64,000 nt of DNA from Ecdyonurus torrentis. Lineage: Eukaryota; Arthropoda; Insecta; Ephemeroptera; Heptageniidae. Within the stretch, counting starts at the first letter, position 1; the number at the start of each line of letters is the position of its first letter. A program made the translations under genes and the position numbers. The notes under the pieces were generated by a model, which worked only from the letters and a program-made list of their open reading frames with translations, searched no databases and was not told where the DNA came from. Positions 1-20,000 of the stretch are shown here, piece by piece. The DNA lies in assembly GCA_949318235.1 (NCBI GenBank), contig OX439132.1, positions 21,530,217 through 21,594,216 of the forward strand, read 5' to 3'.

Positions 1-1502
1 TCTGCATACATTTTTCTTGGATCTTGTATGTGGATGTCTTTGGCTTGGACTTCTTCATAATCGGTGACTGTTTCGACCAGAAAGACAGAACAGTTTACAC
101 ATCTCAAGGAGGAGCCTTGACTGGTCAAATTACTGCTAAGGCAGAGCCGTGACTGGACTGGATTACATTTATGTACATGTGATTCCCACATCTCATGGCA
201 ATGGCACATGAAGCGTATGTATATAAAATTTTGTGCCGTATGTTTTTGTAAATTTCTGAAACTCTGATCCGTATAGCCGGAGCCGCACTTCAGAGCCTAT
301 TGACTTATAAAAAGCAACAGCCGTTGTGAGGCCGACTATAAGCGATTTCGCTTGACCGAAAACGCTTGTGACCGAAAACGCGGCCTCAAAACAGTAAATA
401 CGGAAGTGGGCGTAACCATGACAAAATGGGAATATACATACCGGTACCATCTTTCTAGATTTAGTGTGTTATATATATGTAGTAACAAATTGCAAAGAAT
501 TTGGAGAAAAAAAAAATCTAGTGCTATTATAGCTCAATTAAGTTCGAAACACGCATTGAACTATGATAACCGTATGCATAAACATGGCACAAGTGACTTT
601 TTTTCGCCCTTTAATATGTTTAATATTCATCACTTTCTTACCTAGGAACAATTACTTCTTGTTGTTGCATGTCTTGAAATATAGCTACAGGCATCTACGT
701 TATTTTTGTGAGACAAAGGCTAATAAGGAACAACAACAAATCTAATTATTTGTTATTTACATTCCTCGCAGCCTGTTAACGCTGCAAACAACACGCTTAA
801 GCTTAACACGTGGGTAAGTGGGTTTTCAAATTGCAGCGCAGCGTTGTCAAATGGTATTGCAATTAATCACCATAGTCATAGTCCCATAGTCTTCAAGTCT
901 GCTTCAAGTCTTCTCTAATTTTAAAGTCTTTTAGCACATGACTAAAACCTGAGTTTTATTATAAAATTATTATAATCTAAAATATTATTATGTAGAAACA
1001 AAGAAACAGCGCTGTCTGATTTGGAACATTTGGAAACGTTGGAAAATTTCGTTGTGCAATTGTTTTTTCCTAAAACGACAACACAAATGTCGCTATCGTA
1101 AAAACTCTGAGAAGCTGTAAGTATTCTGATCATTTTCAAGACAATTAACTATCTTCCGTGAATTTATATAGTTTCTTCCAAAATATGAAATTGTTTTCAA
1201 GTAAAAATATGATTTACAGAACACATATTAAGATTGTAAAGGTTGTTCTTGAGCAACCCTAAAAAGGCGCCAATATATCCACTCGCATAGTCTTTACACC
1301 CTCTAGCCCTCAACCCCTTTTGCAAAAGTCCTTTTTAATGTAAGAATTTATACAATTATGCTTCTATATAGTAATTTGAAACTTATTTGCATTATTGCAG
1401 ATCATATGTATGTACATTGCATACAAATATATGTGTTCTATTCTATATTCTATGTTCCAGAGTTTTGGTTTGTGCTACGAGCTTTGTCGTCGGAATTTAA
1501 AC
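1..1502. other. Upstream intergenic DNA, no gene seen
   Basis: No coding exon is recognisable. Positions about 140-170 (gtgactggactggatt) resemble the tail part of the tRNA-derived SINE at 43887-44280, so the first 200 bases may be an old SINE remnant. The rest is AT-rich. A short inverted repeat around an accccttt/aggggc core (about 1675-1850) looks like a small degenerate foldback. The 5' end of the ZAD gene transcript probably begins within the last hundred bases. Confidence 0.4.
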
Positions 1503-7900
<6,398 letters not shown>

Positions 7901-9161
7901 CCCTCAAAACTAAGGAAGAAACCTAAAAAGTCACAGAAACGTTGACATATATGGACTTAAGTAAGTATATGTTTGAGTATGTATTGAAATACATTGCTGG
8001 CATAAAACAAATATATATATACATATATTATAGTAATGACTAATAACTTTAATTTGAGCATCTAATGAAGTGCTAAGACATTTGAAACGAAGTTATTTGA
8101 GTTAAATAGGTGACAGTGCTAAAAACAATTAAGCATTCAACTGCTATGGTATTCATCAATTTCACACATAGAATACTGGTAAGTGTGACTTTAAAAGTGT
8201 GTGTGGAAAAGGATTATCAATAGTTAGATTACTGTAACTATAATATTTTGTGAGTCAACACAAATTTAACAGAAGTACCTTACAATGTAAATTAAAATTC
8301 AATTTGGTTTTTACATCCCACTTGCTATAATTAAATATATAATATATTATTGGATGTATTGTACAGTGGACTTAAAATTAAAGGTTACCATTCAAACTTG
8401 ATCCATTTTTGCGCACCACAAAATATTATGAGTACATAAAACAAGAGATCTCGCTTCCTACGTAAATAATTTAGTGATGGTTGATACCAAGCTCAGAAGA
8501 AAAATATGAAAATTGACGAAGAAGTGAAGAGGCAGCTTCTCGCACTTGGGTGAGCTGCTTGGCCAGCTAAGCCAAACGCTCCTGGTGCTGCCTGTCCATG
8601 AACTTTGCTTGCCCGACTCAACCTGTCTCTTCTTCTTCTTTGTTTTCTTCTTTTTTTTCTTTTCTTTTCTTTTCTTTTCTTTTCTTTTCTTTTCTTTTCT
8701 TTTCTTTTCTTTTCTTTTCTTTTCTTTTCTTTTCTTTTCTTTTCTTTTTTCTTTTTTTCTTTGTAAAATAGGCATAGCTTTGATATTTTAATGATTTAAA
8801 AGGTAAAATATTATTAGGGTAAAAGTTATTTATTTGTTTATTTAGAAAATAAATTATATTTTAATAAAATAAAAACCGCGGTGGTATAGTTTAGAGAGCA
8901 AAAAAGAAAAACAGGTTGACTGGTTGAGTTGGGCAGCACGAGCGTGCTTGGCTTGCTGGCTTAGCTTGAGTAGGCACCAGATGAAAAGTGGCACTGGAAG
9001 CATTTTTCTTTTAGTGGTACATTCAAGTGATACATGGGTGTTAGCTGGCCAAGCAGCTCACCTGAGCGCAAGAAGTGCCCTCTTCTCTGCTTCTCCTTCT
9101 TCTTAACTCGTGTCAAACATCTCAAAATTATTTAAGTATAAAGCAAGCGCTCACGTTTACT

Positions 9162-9194
<33 letters not shown>

Positions 9195-11032
9195 GTGGAG
9201 TGCAAAAATGGATCAAGTTTTAATGGTAACCTTTTACTTTAAGCCCACTGTACATAGTAATTTATATTTAATAGCCTATTCACTATTCACACTAATCAAT
9301 ATTTGCTCTGTGCAATAAAGTTGATTGCTAGAAATTTTAATGTTCTTTAATACTGATTGCATGTAAACAATTTTATAGCTTATTGAAAATATTGCTCTGT
9401 GTGAACAGGACTTAACAATGTAAGAAAATCAAGGTTGGCGCTATCTTTGCCCCTTTACAGGGATGGAATTGTGTCTTTATGATGTAAGTTGACTTCAACA
9501 GTGTGGGAAATATGAATTTTGTAGCTATATTTTTTTTTGGCTACAGTATTATTTATTAATTGTATGTATTTATAATCCTCAATTTTTAATAATTAAAAAA
9601 ATAAATAAAAATACACAGAAAGTTATACTTCAGTGTTATAATATTATTTTGATAGTTGAGTAGGAAAAAATATATTGCTGTAGCATTGTAGACATTTCGT
9701 GGGCTGATGGGCTAAGAGTTTAAGTGTCATATTTCCAAAATCTTATGATGTTATGCTCAGCTCTTTTTTAAAGACTTTTTTTGTTTGTTTTTTTAATTTT
9801 TAAATACAACACTTAAATTACAACTGACAATTTGTATTGCTACAGTAGCCATCATATTTACTATTTTCAATACAGTGGCTAATTCTGAGTATTAATAAAT
9901 GAGTTACAGAATTTCTCGATCCCTCCCATTAGTTTATTAGTTTTAAAACATTAAAAAAAAATGCATTTTGCATGAATAATACTTTCTGTCATTTATTGTC
10001 ATTAGTTTTTACAAGAAAGGTATAAAAATACTGCATATGGTTTATATAGTTTTTATACAATTTATCAAATACAAAACACATACATGAAATGTTTGTCTTT
10101 TGATATTGTGTGCTAAACCATTACCAATATCTGCTGTGTTAAGCAAATATTACTTCTGTAACATAGCAACAACAACAACAAAAACTTTCAGAGTAAAAAA
10201 GTATACATTTTTTTTTTAATTGATTTAAGTACTTTACCTTGCTAAAATATAATACAATCTTCAAAAATTTGGCTTTGCTTTATTTATAAAATCTGATACA
10301 GATAAAGTGTAATTTAATTCTACACTGAGACAATATTTGTCAAAATTTATAGTTCAATGCATGTTATCAAAATGTATTTCTGCAGAAAATGAAGATCACA
10401 ATGAACATAAATAATTTTGAAATAAATCCTTGTTCCGTTTTTATTATTATTATATATATTTTAAGAACTAAAACCAGAATGATACACTGTCTTTCCCGTA
10501 ACTATTGCTTAAAGTTTAAACTTTAAAATACAAAACATTTTAATCTTAATTCTTAACACTACTTTATGATAAAAATATAAGCATAATGTGGGGTGACTTT
10601 GGCACCCCATTTGTCATAATAATTTATCTAATTGTAGAAATTTTAATATTCTAAAACCTATGTGAATTAAATGGTCTTACAATACTCATATTTACTTAAA
10701 TGAAGTTCAGTTAGGTCTTTTTTTTTTTTTTTTTTTTTTTTTAATTTCACACGTAAGCTTTGGCTAGATATACACATGTACATTTCAATCCTATGCTTTT
10801 TGTAAAGCATTAAAAATATTTCACTATTTTTTTCTGTCTAACTCTCTGAACTCGAATCAAGGCATGGGCGTTATTAAATATTGTACATTTCACTTTTTAA
10901 AACATAATTGAGCATATGGTAATTAGTTTTGCTTCAAAGTGTTACCGTTTCATTTAAAACGTTTGATTTTTTTTTAAATATGCTTTCCTCTCCCCCCTCC
11001 CTTTACTAAAGTACTAACATCACTTCAAATTT
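7901..11032. other. Intergenic region between convergent ZAD and GLYAT-like genes
   Basis: Contains the 3' UTR of the + strand ZAD gene at its left edge, the foldback at 8360-9253, and AT-rich DNA with homopolymer T runs (for example 10719-10742). No further gene is visible. Confidence 0.6.
8360..9253. mobile_element. 0.9-kb foldback element with TGTACAGTGG ends
   Basis: The left end tgtacagtggacttaaaatt is matched by the inverse at 9215-9253, followed inward by an inverted aaggttaccattcaaacttg block. A second paired block (gagctgcttggccagctaag) lies further in. The interior holds a (TTTTC)n tract (8650-8752) and a poly-A run. Non-coding. Confidence 0.82.
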
Positions 11033-14000
11033 TTACTCACCACTGTGTTTAGCTACCACCCAATTAGTTTCATCTACAATTTTAAATCCCAACTTCTTAA
11101 ACATTTCCAATGCTTTAAGATTATCATTAATAACATGAAAGTGAGAATTGATTCCTGCTATTCCAAGATTTTTAATTAGATGAATGATAGCAATAGAAGC
11201 TAAACCTCTTCGTCTGAACTTAGGTACAGTTTGTAATAAACCAACCCCACCATAATCTGCTTGGAGCACCATAGCTGCTAGTTCTTCTTTATCCCCTTCT
11301 GTCATAAATATTCCAATGTTTGGATTTAATGTTATCATTTTCTCAATCATAGGTCGTGCTGGTGGGCTGTAATGTGGCCATTGTTCACATACTGTATCAA
11401 GATGTTGCAATTCTAATGGCCCAACACGCACTCCATCGGGACAGCTGCAGTAATAAATTCAATATCATAAATTATTGTGAGTGTGATCAAAATTATACTG
11501 TAAAATATTTTGTAAAAAGCATTCTCTTAATTTTGTAATGCAAATTCAAAAGCCATTTTAATAATTATATTTTTCTGACTGTTATTATTATAAAACATTA
11601 TGCATGCATACACAGTATCATACTTCATCTAACCTTGGCAGTGCTATCTGCATAGCTTCTTGAGATGTGATATAATGCAATTGGCATGGTCTCAAATCTT
11701 CGATATCAAAGTTTACTGTTTGTAATGCAGCTTGTATAGCAAACATATGCCTAGTCAAAACTCCTTGAAACAATCTAAATTTTTCCCAATCAATACGTTT
11801 TGTGTTGGTCAGAGCTTCTCTAAGCTCATCTCCACTTTCTTCCATTGTGTAAACTACTCCACTAATCAGGCCATTAGCTATCTGTAAAACAGGATTTTCT
11901 ATTTTTAATACATATATATTATGATTAAATTACAATCCTGCATTTAGAAAAAAAAAAAAAAAAAAAAAATCATAACTACTTGATTATGATTATTACAACT
12001 TGTATTAAGTGTTTTTACCACTCCAACTGAGATGCCAACAACTGTTCCACTTGTCCAGTCTCCCCCAGGGCAAAGAACAAATACATGTAGTTGAGATAAT
12101 TTTGTCTGCCACGACTTTTGCATTCTGATCCAGTTACATACCTGTTAACAAAATTAGAAACAAATAACTAGAAATAACTGGGGCTTTTTTGTTTATAAAT
12201 CTAAGAAAATACGCAGAAAAACTGAATTATTATATTTCATGCCATATTTCATGTCGAAATCCGGATAAAAATAAAATCCGGATTTCGGATAGAAAGTTAT
12301 CCGGATCGATTGATCCGGATTTGGCGGACAAGAAATTATCCGGATTCACTGATCCGTTTGAAATCCGGATCACGATCTGGATCAAATTATCCGGATCCAT
12401 GTATCCGGATCGTGATCCGGATAGAAAATCGGATAACGGATAATTTTTTATCCGGATTTCAAAATCCGGATTTTTTTCGCTTAATATATATCGTAATTAT
12501 ATGAAATCGTGATCTGGGTCATTAATGTGGAAAAAATTAAACGGATCACGATCTTGATCAAATTATCCGGATCAACATTATCCAAATGTAATCCGGATCA
12601 AAATTATCCATATCGCGATCCGGATCAAAATTATCCGGATTGAGATCCGGATCAAATTATCCGGATAGAAATTCGGATAACGGATAATTTTTTATCCGGA
12701 TTTTTTCCGACAGCGCTAATACATACCGTGTGTTGTGTGTGTTAAAAAATTAAAAATGAAACATTATAGAATAGTATAATATGTAGGTAGCTTAGAGCAT
12801 CCCGCTAAGTCCAGGAGACCAGTGCGAGACATGTCTCCCCGGGACGTTATAACATATGGGGGATACGCCCATTTTTAAATTCAGCTGTTAGGCGAATATT
12901 TTGCCGCCGTTCAAAAAATAAAGCGCAACACAAATGAATAACGATATTCATTCGTGTTATTTTTCTGTTGTTGATCAGTCTACATTTTGTTTATGTTTCA
13001 AAAATTGATAAATATCAATTAAAACCAACATTATTAGTGCCATAAGAACATTATAACAGATTTGAAGTTACCAGGCATACATATACATAAAGGTAAGACA
13101 TTTACTTTACATATTACGTACGTAATAAGTAATTCAAAATGTGGCGTGTGATTTGCACACTGGCCGTGGCTAGGTAGGAAAGCGTCTTTTCATATTTTTT
13201 ATTATTTTTAGAGCTTTTAAGGGGTTTTTTAGTTAAAATAGGTTAGTTTAATAACCAAACTTTTATTTACATATATTTTTATATACACTCAGGGAAGTTA
13301 ATGGAAATAAATTATAGTGTAAAAAAGTAGCTTTGAGGGATTTTTAAGTTATGGCGCAACAAGTCGTTTTCATCAACAATGCTCACGTGTGATTGTTTTG
13401 ATATCAACACAGCGTTGCATTTTTGATAAACGCGATTTGATGAGCAATAAAAGGGGCGGGAAATTTAATAATAAAACAATATTGGCAATATTTTTATAGA
13501 CGTTTTTTTGGCCTAGCAACAGCCATTGTGGTAGAACAAGAGGGAGGTTGTATTTAAGATGCTTGTGTAATCTGAGACATGCACACAAGGATTTTTGCGT
13601 CTCCCCTAGTTTTTAAAAAACACATGGCCTTAGTGACCTTTCTCGTCATACCTAGTGACGATTAATTTTATGAGATTTTACTACTGTGGGGTAGGATTTT
13701 GGCTGTTTTAAGAACACATTTTTATATGTTAAAAATTAACATTACAAAATAAATTTTATTTTTATAGTAAAAGTCATACAAAAAATGATGACGTCATTAT
13801 GGTTCATTAATTATTTATACGAAAAAGTGTTCTTGATATGCTATTATTTTACGCCACATTCCTTATAATGACTTGTATTAATATTATTTTTTATTATTGA
13901 TGTTTGGTTAATGTGCTATATAAAATGTGTATGTAGTCATATTTTTATATTGAAATAAGTTGATATAGACTTTATAAAAAAAAATGAATTATTTTGTCAC

Positions 14001-17000
14001 TTGGACGAAATAAATTACATGCGAGTATTTAATTATTTTATAAGCATGTCGGTCATTAATTAATTAATTAATTAGTTAATTAATTAAAATATTTTATTAA
14101 GGAATAATTTCACACTTGGTGAAGTTAAGTAAGCTATAAAGCAAAATGACGATTTGCGTCATTAAGTCATTGTTATTTGAACAATGAAAAATATTTAACA
14201 TATATTTTTGCATAATAATATACAAATGGGACCTGTGCAAAAATAACTATATTACATTCGATTACTTTTGATATTAATAGTCAGTATAGAAATAAATTAT
14301 ATTTTGTTGATAAATAATAAATATAGTTATGATAAATTAAAATGAATTAATTTTATTAAAATAAGATAACGTCACATTACGTGACTTTTTGGCAAAATTT
14401 AAATAATAATAATATCAGCAATATATTATTTATTTTTATACTATATAAATTTAAAGCAAAGTAGTTTTCAAATAATAAAAATCATTATTTCAATTATCAA
14501 AGTATGACTTTATTTAGACTTATGATTTTTATATGTGGATATGATTGAAGTATATATGATTATTATTTTATCATTTTTAGAATAGAAGTCATTGAAATTA
14601 TTTTAATAATTTTTAACTTATATATTTTTTAATATTTTTAAATTTTACATTTTTTAAATATGGCAGACTTATGACTATAAGCAAAGGAGGAGGAGTCTAA
14701 ACAAGCACTCTAATTGGTTGAGAGTTTTTGAGGAGGTTAACTAATTGGTTGGGGCAAAGGCTCTTGTTAGCTCCAAGCTGGTTTTAGGCCTCAAGGCACT
14801 TACGAGCTGCCATGTTAATCAGACTTGTTTGAACCAGTGGGTAAGACACTGTATGGCTCCACAGCAGTGCAAAGCGTACATTCTTAGCTGCGATCTTTGC
14901 TTTTAGAAGAAAAGTAGAGACGAAATCAAGCTCCTTTGGTAAGTGTTGATACTTTCACTTACTTTAGTAATATTATTAAAGTATAATAAATTACATACAG
15001 GTGAAATAACTTTGAAGCTGAAAGTTATATGTTAATATTTGTAGTTAACTTGGTGATTAAATAAATTGTTGGCAATTTATTATATTATATACTGCACATA
15101 TATAAATATATGTATTATATATAAATCCTGTATATTTTGCATTGTAATTTTATAATAGTGCTATCAAGGACTTGATTTGCGCTTTGTATGTTGGTGGAAC
15201 GTTTATTTTTATTATATATAAAATTTCATTTTTTTTTTTTTCAAAACGTGGCAACATTGTTACTAAAACTCTGTTGTTCTGTATATCAAAAGTTTTATTG
15301 TTGTCTGTTGATGTTGAAGCCATCTATCGGTGGCAACAACAACTGGTGGTACTTTTACAACAGACAGCGCCACGTAAATTCTGATTGAACTATCTTGTAC
15401 ATATGATTGTATAAAATCTAATATACAAGATGGCTGCCTATTAACTTCATTCGCTATTGTTCTATTTGATTAATAATTTCATTGACTTATTTAATTATAA
15501 TTATTATTGCAACTATTTAGTAAGAATTGCGTTTAAGAAGTTATTTGAGTATAGCAAATTTTATATAACTTCTTGTATTGATCTTTTATTATTTTTCCAT
15601 TGTAATTATTGAAATTAGACTTATAATTTTATTATTTTAAAATTTCATTCATTGTAAAAATTGAATTCAATATATATAATGAAGTACGTGCGAATGTGTG
15701 AATGAACTGATATTTTACACTGAAGTAGTCCATAATTCTTGTGTCATTAAAGACTGTGCCAATTATTGCACTTAATCATAAAGCTATACTAAAAGGAGTC
15801 TGTTTTCAGAGTATACTGTACAAAAGCCTTTATGCGTTTCTCAAAGTGCAATAACTTTCTTTGATCTTAAAAATATATATATATTTACAAATTAACCTTA
15901 GGTAAACCAAACATCAATATTATATTACTTAAGAGTTATGACTTATTATATTTGAAGTATTATATCGCTGTTTAAGAAAAATAATTCAATATATTTTATA
16001 TACCAATATTCTATAAGACTGTAAATGCGTTATTTAAAAAGTGACAAATAAAATTCTATGGTATATGATGCTAAAATGCTCATATATGGCTCACATAAAT
16101 TAATAGTTTATTTTCTATAATTAAATTCCTCATACATTAATTTTATTATAATTTTAGTAATTCACAAGTATTAACTAATTTTCCATTAATATCTAACTTA
16201 ATATTACAATTGATAGTAGTAAAAATTATACAACACACTAAGTGTTCAAAAGGTTAATAATTAGTAGCATAAATATTTATATGTTTAAAATCTTATAAAT
16301 CAAAGTTTTGTCATTGTATCATATTTAATTATTCTTAAAACAATAATTAATCATTTTTATTAATAATTATTAGTTGTTTCAATAAATAATTATTATTAAA
16401 AATTTCTAACGTTTATTGTTTTACATTATTATAAAATTTAATAAATTACGATAGTTAAAATATAATAATAATAAATAAAAGCTAAATAGTTCACAATATA
16501 ATTTTATCATTAGTTTTATATCAGTATTCATGATTTTTTCTATTGATAATCATAGATTCATAGACTTGAATAAATAATTATTTAGAAAATAGATATTTAT
16601 TCAAGTATTAAAATTTTAATAATCTTATCAAACATAAATTATAAAAATTGCATTAATAAATTAATTTAATTTAATCAAAATACATTCAATATTTTTATTA
16701 AATAAAATTATCAATAGTTAAAATCTGTGTCGCGGTGGTTCTTAAAATCATATCTCTAGACTAACATTGAGCCTTACATGATTTTTACTGGGGTAAGCTG
16801 AGAACGCTCGATACAACGAGATAGTTACAAGGTAAGAATAGCTTGAAACAACTCTTCACCACACCCCACCAGTTCCGCTACGTCACAGTTGGGGGCTCGG
16901 CTAAACAACTTCCGGTTGAACATTTGTCATTTATTTGTTCAATCAAACAGGTTCTATCAAAATCCAACTTCAAAAAATTTTTTAAATGCCACAAAAACAG

Positions 17001-20000
17001 TCTTAAAAATTTTTAACTTTCACAAAACACCTTTATAAAACTATATCAATGATGTTTATGTACAAGAAATTTTTGTGTAAGGCCAAACACAATTTTTATT
17101 TTGTTTAAGCATCATCCCGTGGAAAGTGTGAGTTGGAAGGAAAAATCGCCAATCTGCAAAGATCTTCATTCAATACTACTTTATAAATTATAATAATGGC
17201 TGATTCAGAAAAAGAGAATCGCGTTATTATTAAAAAATTTAATTTATCACTATCAGACTTTAATAAAATTGGTCATGATGCTTTGCATACTTTTCTTAAA
17301 AGTTCCAAAAATTCAGATAATATCATGCTATTTCAAAATTTCTTTTTATTACAACAAATAATTAGCTTTAATCTAATGTTCAGTAAGTCAACGACAAAGG
17401 AGGAAATCTTTCTGATAAATCGAAAATTAGAATTCTCAACAATAATATTAAAAAATAGTATGCAAAAATTAATAAAAATGTCATCTGATACATTAATGGA
17501 GGTTCACAATAATAATGTTTCAGAAGAATCAGAAAATTCAATGGAGGATATGACTTGTCAGTTGGAAGGCAAAAATATTAATCCTGTTCTTTTAGCAGGA
17601 TCATCTAAACACACAGATCTACAAGAATCTACAATTCCAGAGGGTGCCCAGCAGCGTTTAGTGACAGTTGCTTCTACCGATTGGGACCAGCGTGGGATTG
17701 ATTGGGTTACATCATACTCAATGCTGGACATTCAAGAAGCCGTACATCATCTACAATGTTTCCGAAAGTTTGGACCTGGAGGTTGGACTTTCTGGAACAG
17801 TTCTTTCCGAGGCAACAAGAAATAGAAACACACAGCAGAGATCTTCAATCAACATTTCGTAATTATAAGCTAACCTTTGTAAAATTTCTCAAAAAATCAA
17901 CAAACCCGAGTAACTTCGCCTTTTTTCTTTTTTCTCTTTTTCTTTTTTGTTTTTTAAGGGGTGGATATTATAACATATGGGGAAACGCCCCTCAAGTAAT
18001 TTTATTTTTAAAATTTCGCGGTCGAGTTTTGATTGCGACGTCGAAAATTTCTCAAGTATTTTACTTGAGAATAGATCGCGTTTGTTGATGTTTTGAGAAG
18101 TTCTTTTGTATGTGTATTTTGGGTCCTTTTATCACATACTGGACCAGTTTTAGTGTATTAAGTTAATATAAGAAGTATTGCTGCACGGCTGGAGATTACA
18201 CGTAAGCATAAATAATAACTAGGTATGTAATCATTTGTAAGGTTAAGTTAGCGTCATATTTTGGTGGGTGTTGTGGGTAAACAAAGGCTATAATAAAATT
18301 TATTTTTACATAGTATTTGGCTTATTTGAGGCCGAATATCTGAAATTAAATATGCATATGAGCACAGTTTGGTATAGTAAATGAGAACAATAAGTAATGG
18401 TGGTTGTTTAACTCATGAAATGAGATTTCTGAGTGATATAAAAAGTGATTAAAAGTGGGTTTGTTTGATTGAAGATTTGGTTCTCAAAACAAACTGTTGC
18501 ATATTTACTGTGAATAATAAAGGGGAAAGGAGCACAGTTAAATAATAAATATCACCTTTATGCATATTATCATATTTAAATCTCATATATTTTGGATTAT
18601 ATATGAATTTTAATTGACTTAAAGTGTGAGTAAAAGATAATTAAAATTTGTTGTATAATGCAGTTTGTATGCATTTTGGTCCATAGCACTGATTGGTGGA
18701 AACGGGTTGCTATGGGGTACAGTGAGTGAGGCGGGCGAGTTGCTTGAGAAAATCACGAGCACAAGAGAGTTTTTGTCTCCAAAACACATGGCCTTATTTC
18801 TTAGGAGAAGGGGGTAGAAAAATGCAGTTTTAGCTAGGGGAGATTAGATTTTTTATGCAGCCGTCAGATTTTTGGTGTGATTTTTGTGTCCTTGAACGCT
18901 TATAAGTAGCCTAAAATTTAACATTGCATTTTTTATGCATAGTAAAGCATACAAGAATTAAAATTATTTATTTTTCTATTTTTTATTTAATATTAAAAAT
19001 CATCAGTTTTTCATTTAATTTCACAACGTTCAAGCACACAAAAGTCATAATATTTTAGTATAGGTTAAAATATATTTTATTGTCACTTCCAAACTTATAA
19101 TTTTATTAAATTTTGGTTTTATATTGATATTATTGAAATAATTTGATGGTCATTTAATGCGACATTTTTCAATATTGTTATAGTTTTCTTTGCCAATAAA
19201 TTTATAATTTATTTTGCTTGTTTAATGGTTCATTTTGAAATATTGAGAACATTTAAATTATTAAACAAGTATTATAATATTTCAAAACATTAATTATTAT
19301 TAAAATAAATTATTTCAATAATGTCATATATTTTTAATTACTGTATTTTGGGAAATAGTGCATGTCATTTTTCAATAATAATTTTAACCGAAAAATTAGC
19401 ATTTTTTATATGTTATATAGCAAAACCAATGGATTATTTTTATTTTTTAATATTTTCAAGTAAAATTATTTTGTTCTTAAAATTCTAAATTTTTAATCAT
19501 GGCAGTCAAGTTGAAAGAGAGAGGGAGGTAGTCGTGACGTTTCACCCTCAAAGAGCGTCATGATTGGTCCAGAGTCATCGAGAGGGGATGATTCTGGAGA
19601 AATGTTTTACTCTTAAGGCTTGATCACGGCCATGTTAAGTCAGTCGTGGTGAACAAGTGGGTAAGACCCTGTATGGCTCCCCAGAAGGGCAAAGCGTACA
19701 TTCTCAGCTGCGATCTTTATTTTAATGGAGTAAAATAGAGACGAATCAGACTCCTTTGGTAAGTTTGAATACTTAACTTACTATAGAAATATTATCAAGT
19801 ATTAACATTTCATTCAGGGAGAGGAGTAACCTTTGTAAGTTTGAATACTTAACTTACCCTGGTAATATTGTCAAGTATTAACATAACATTCAGGGCGAGG
19901 TGGAATTATGATGGACGGTCAAGTGGTTAATTAATTGGTGGTTGTTAAAAGGAAAATTGGTCGTTATTTCATCATGCCTGTATATTATATTAAATTTTAT

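Noticed and set aside
8458..8791. K/E-rich and F-rich frames on the two strands
   Set aside because: Produced by the (TTTTC)n tract inside a foldback element; no splice or start context.
11618..11633. Continuation of acyltransferase exon 3 to a donor after GAA
   Set aside because: That donor leaves the wrong phase for the last exon and gives stops; the CAAG|GTTAGA donor at 11634/11633 restores frame and family-like sequence.
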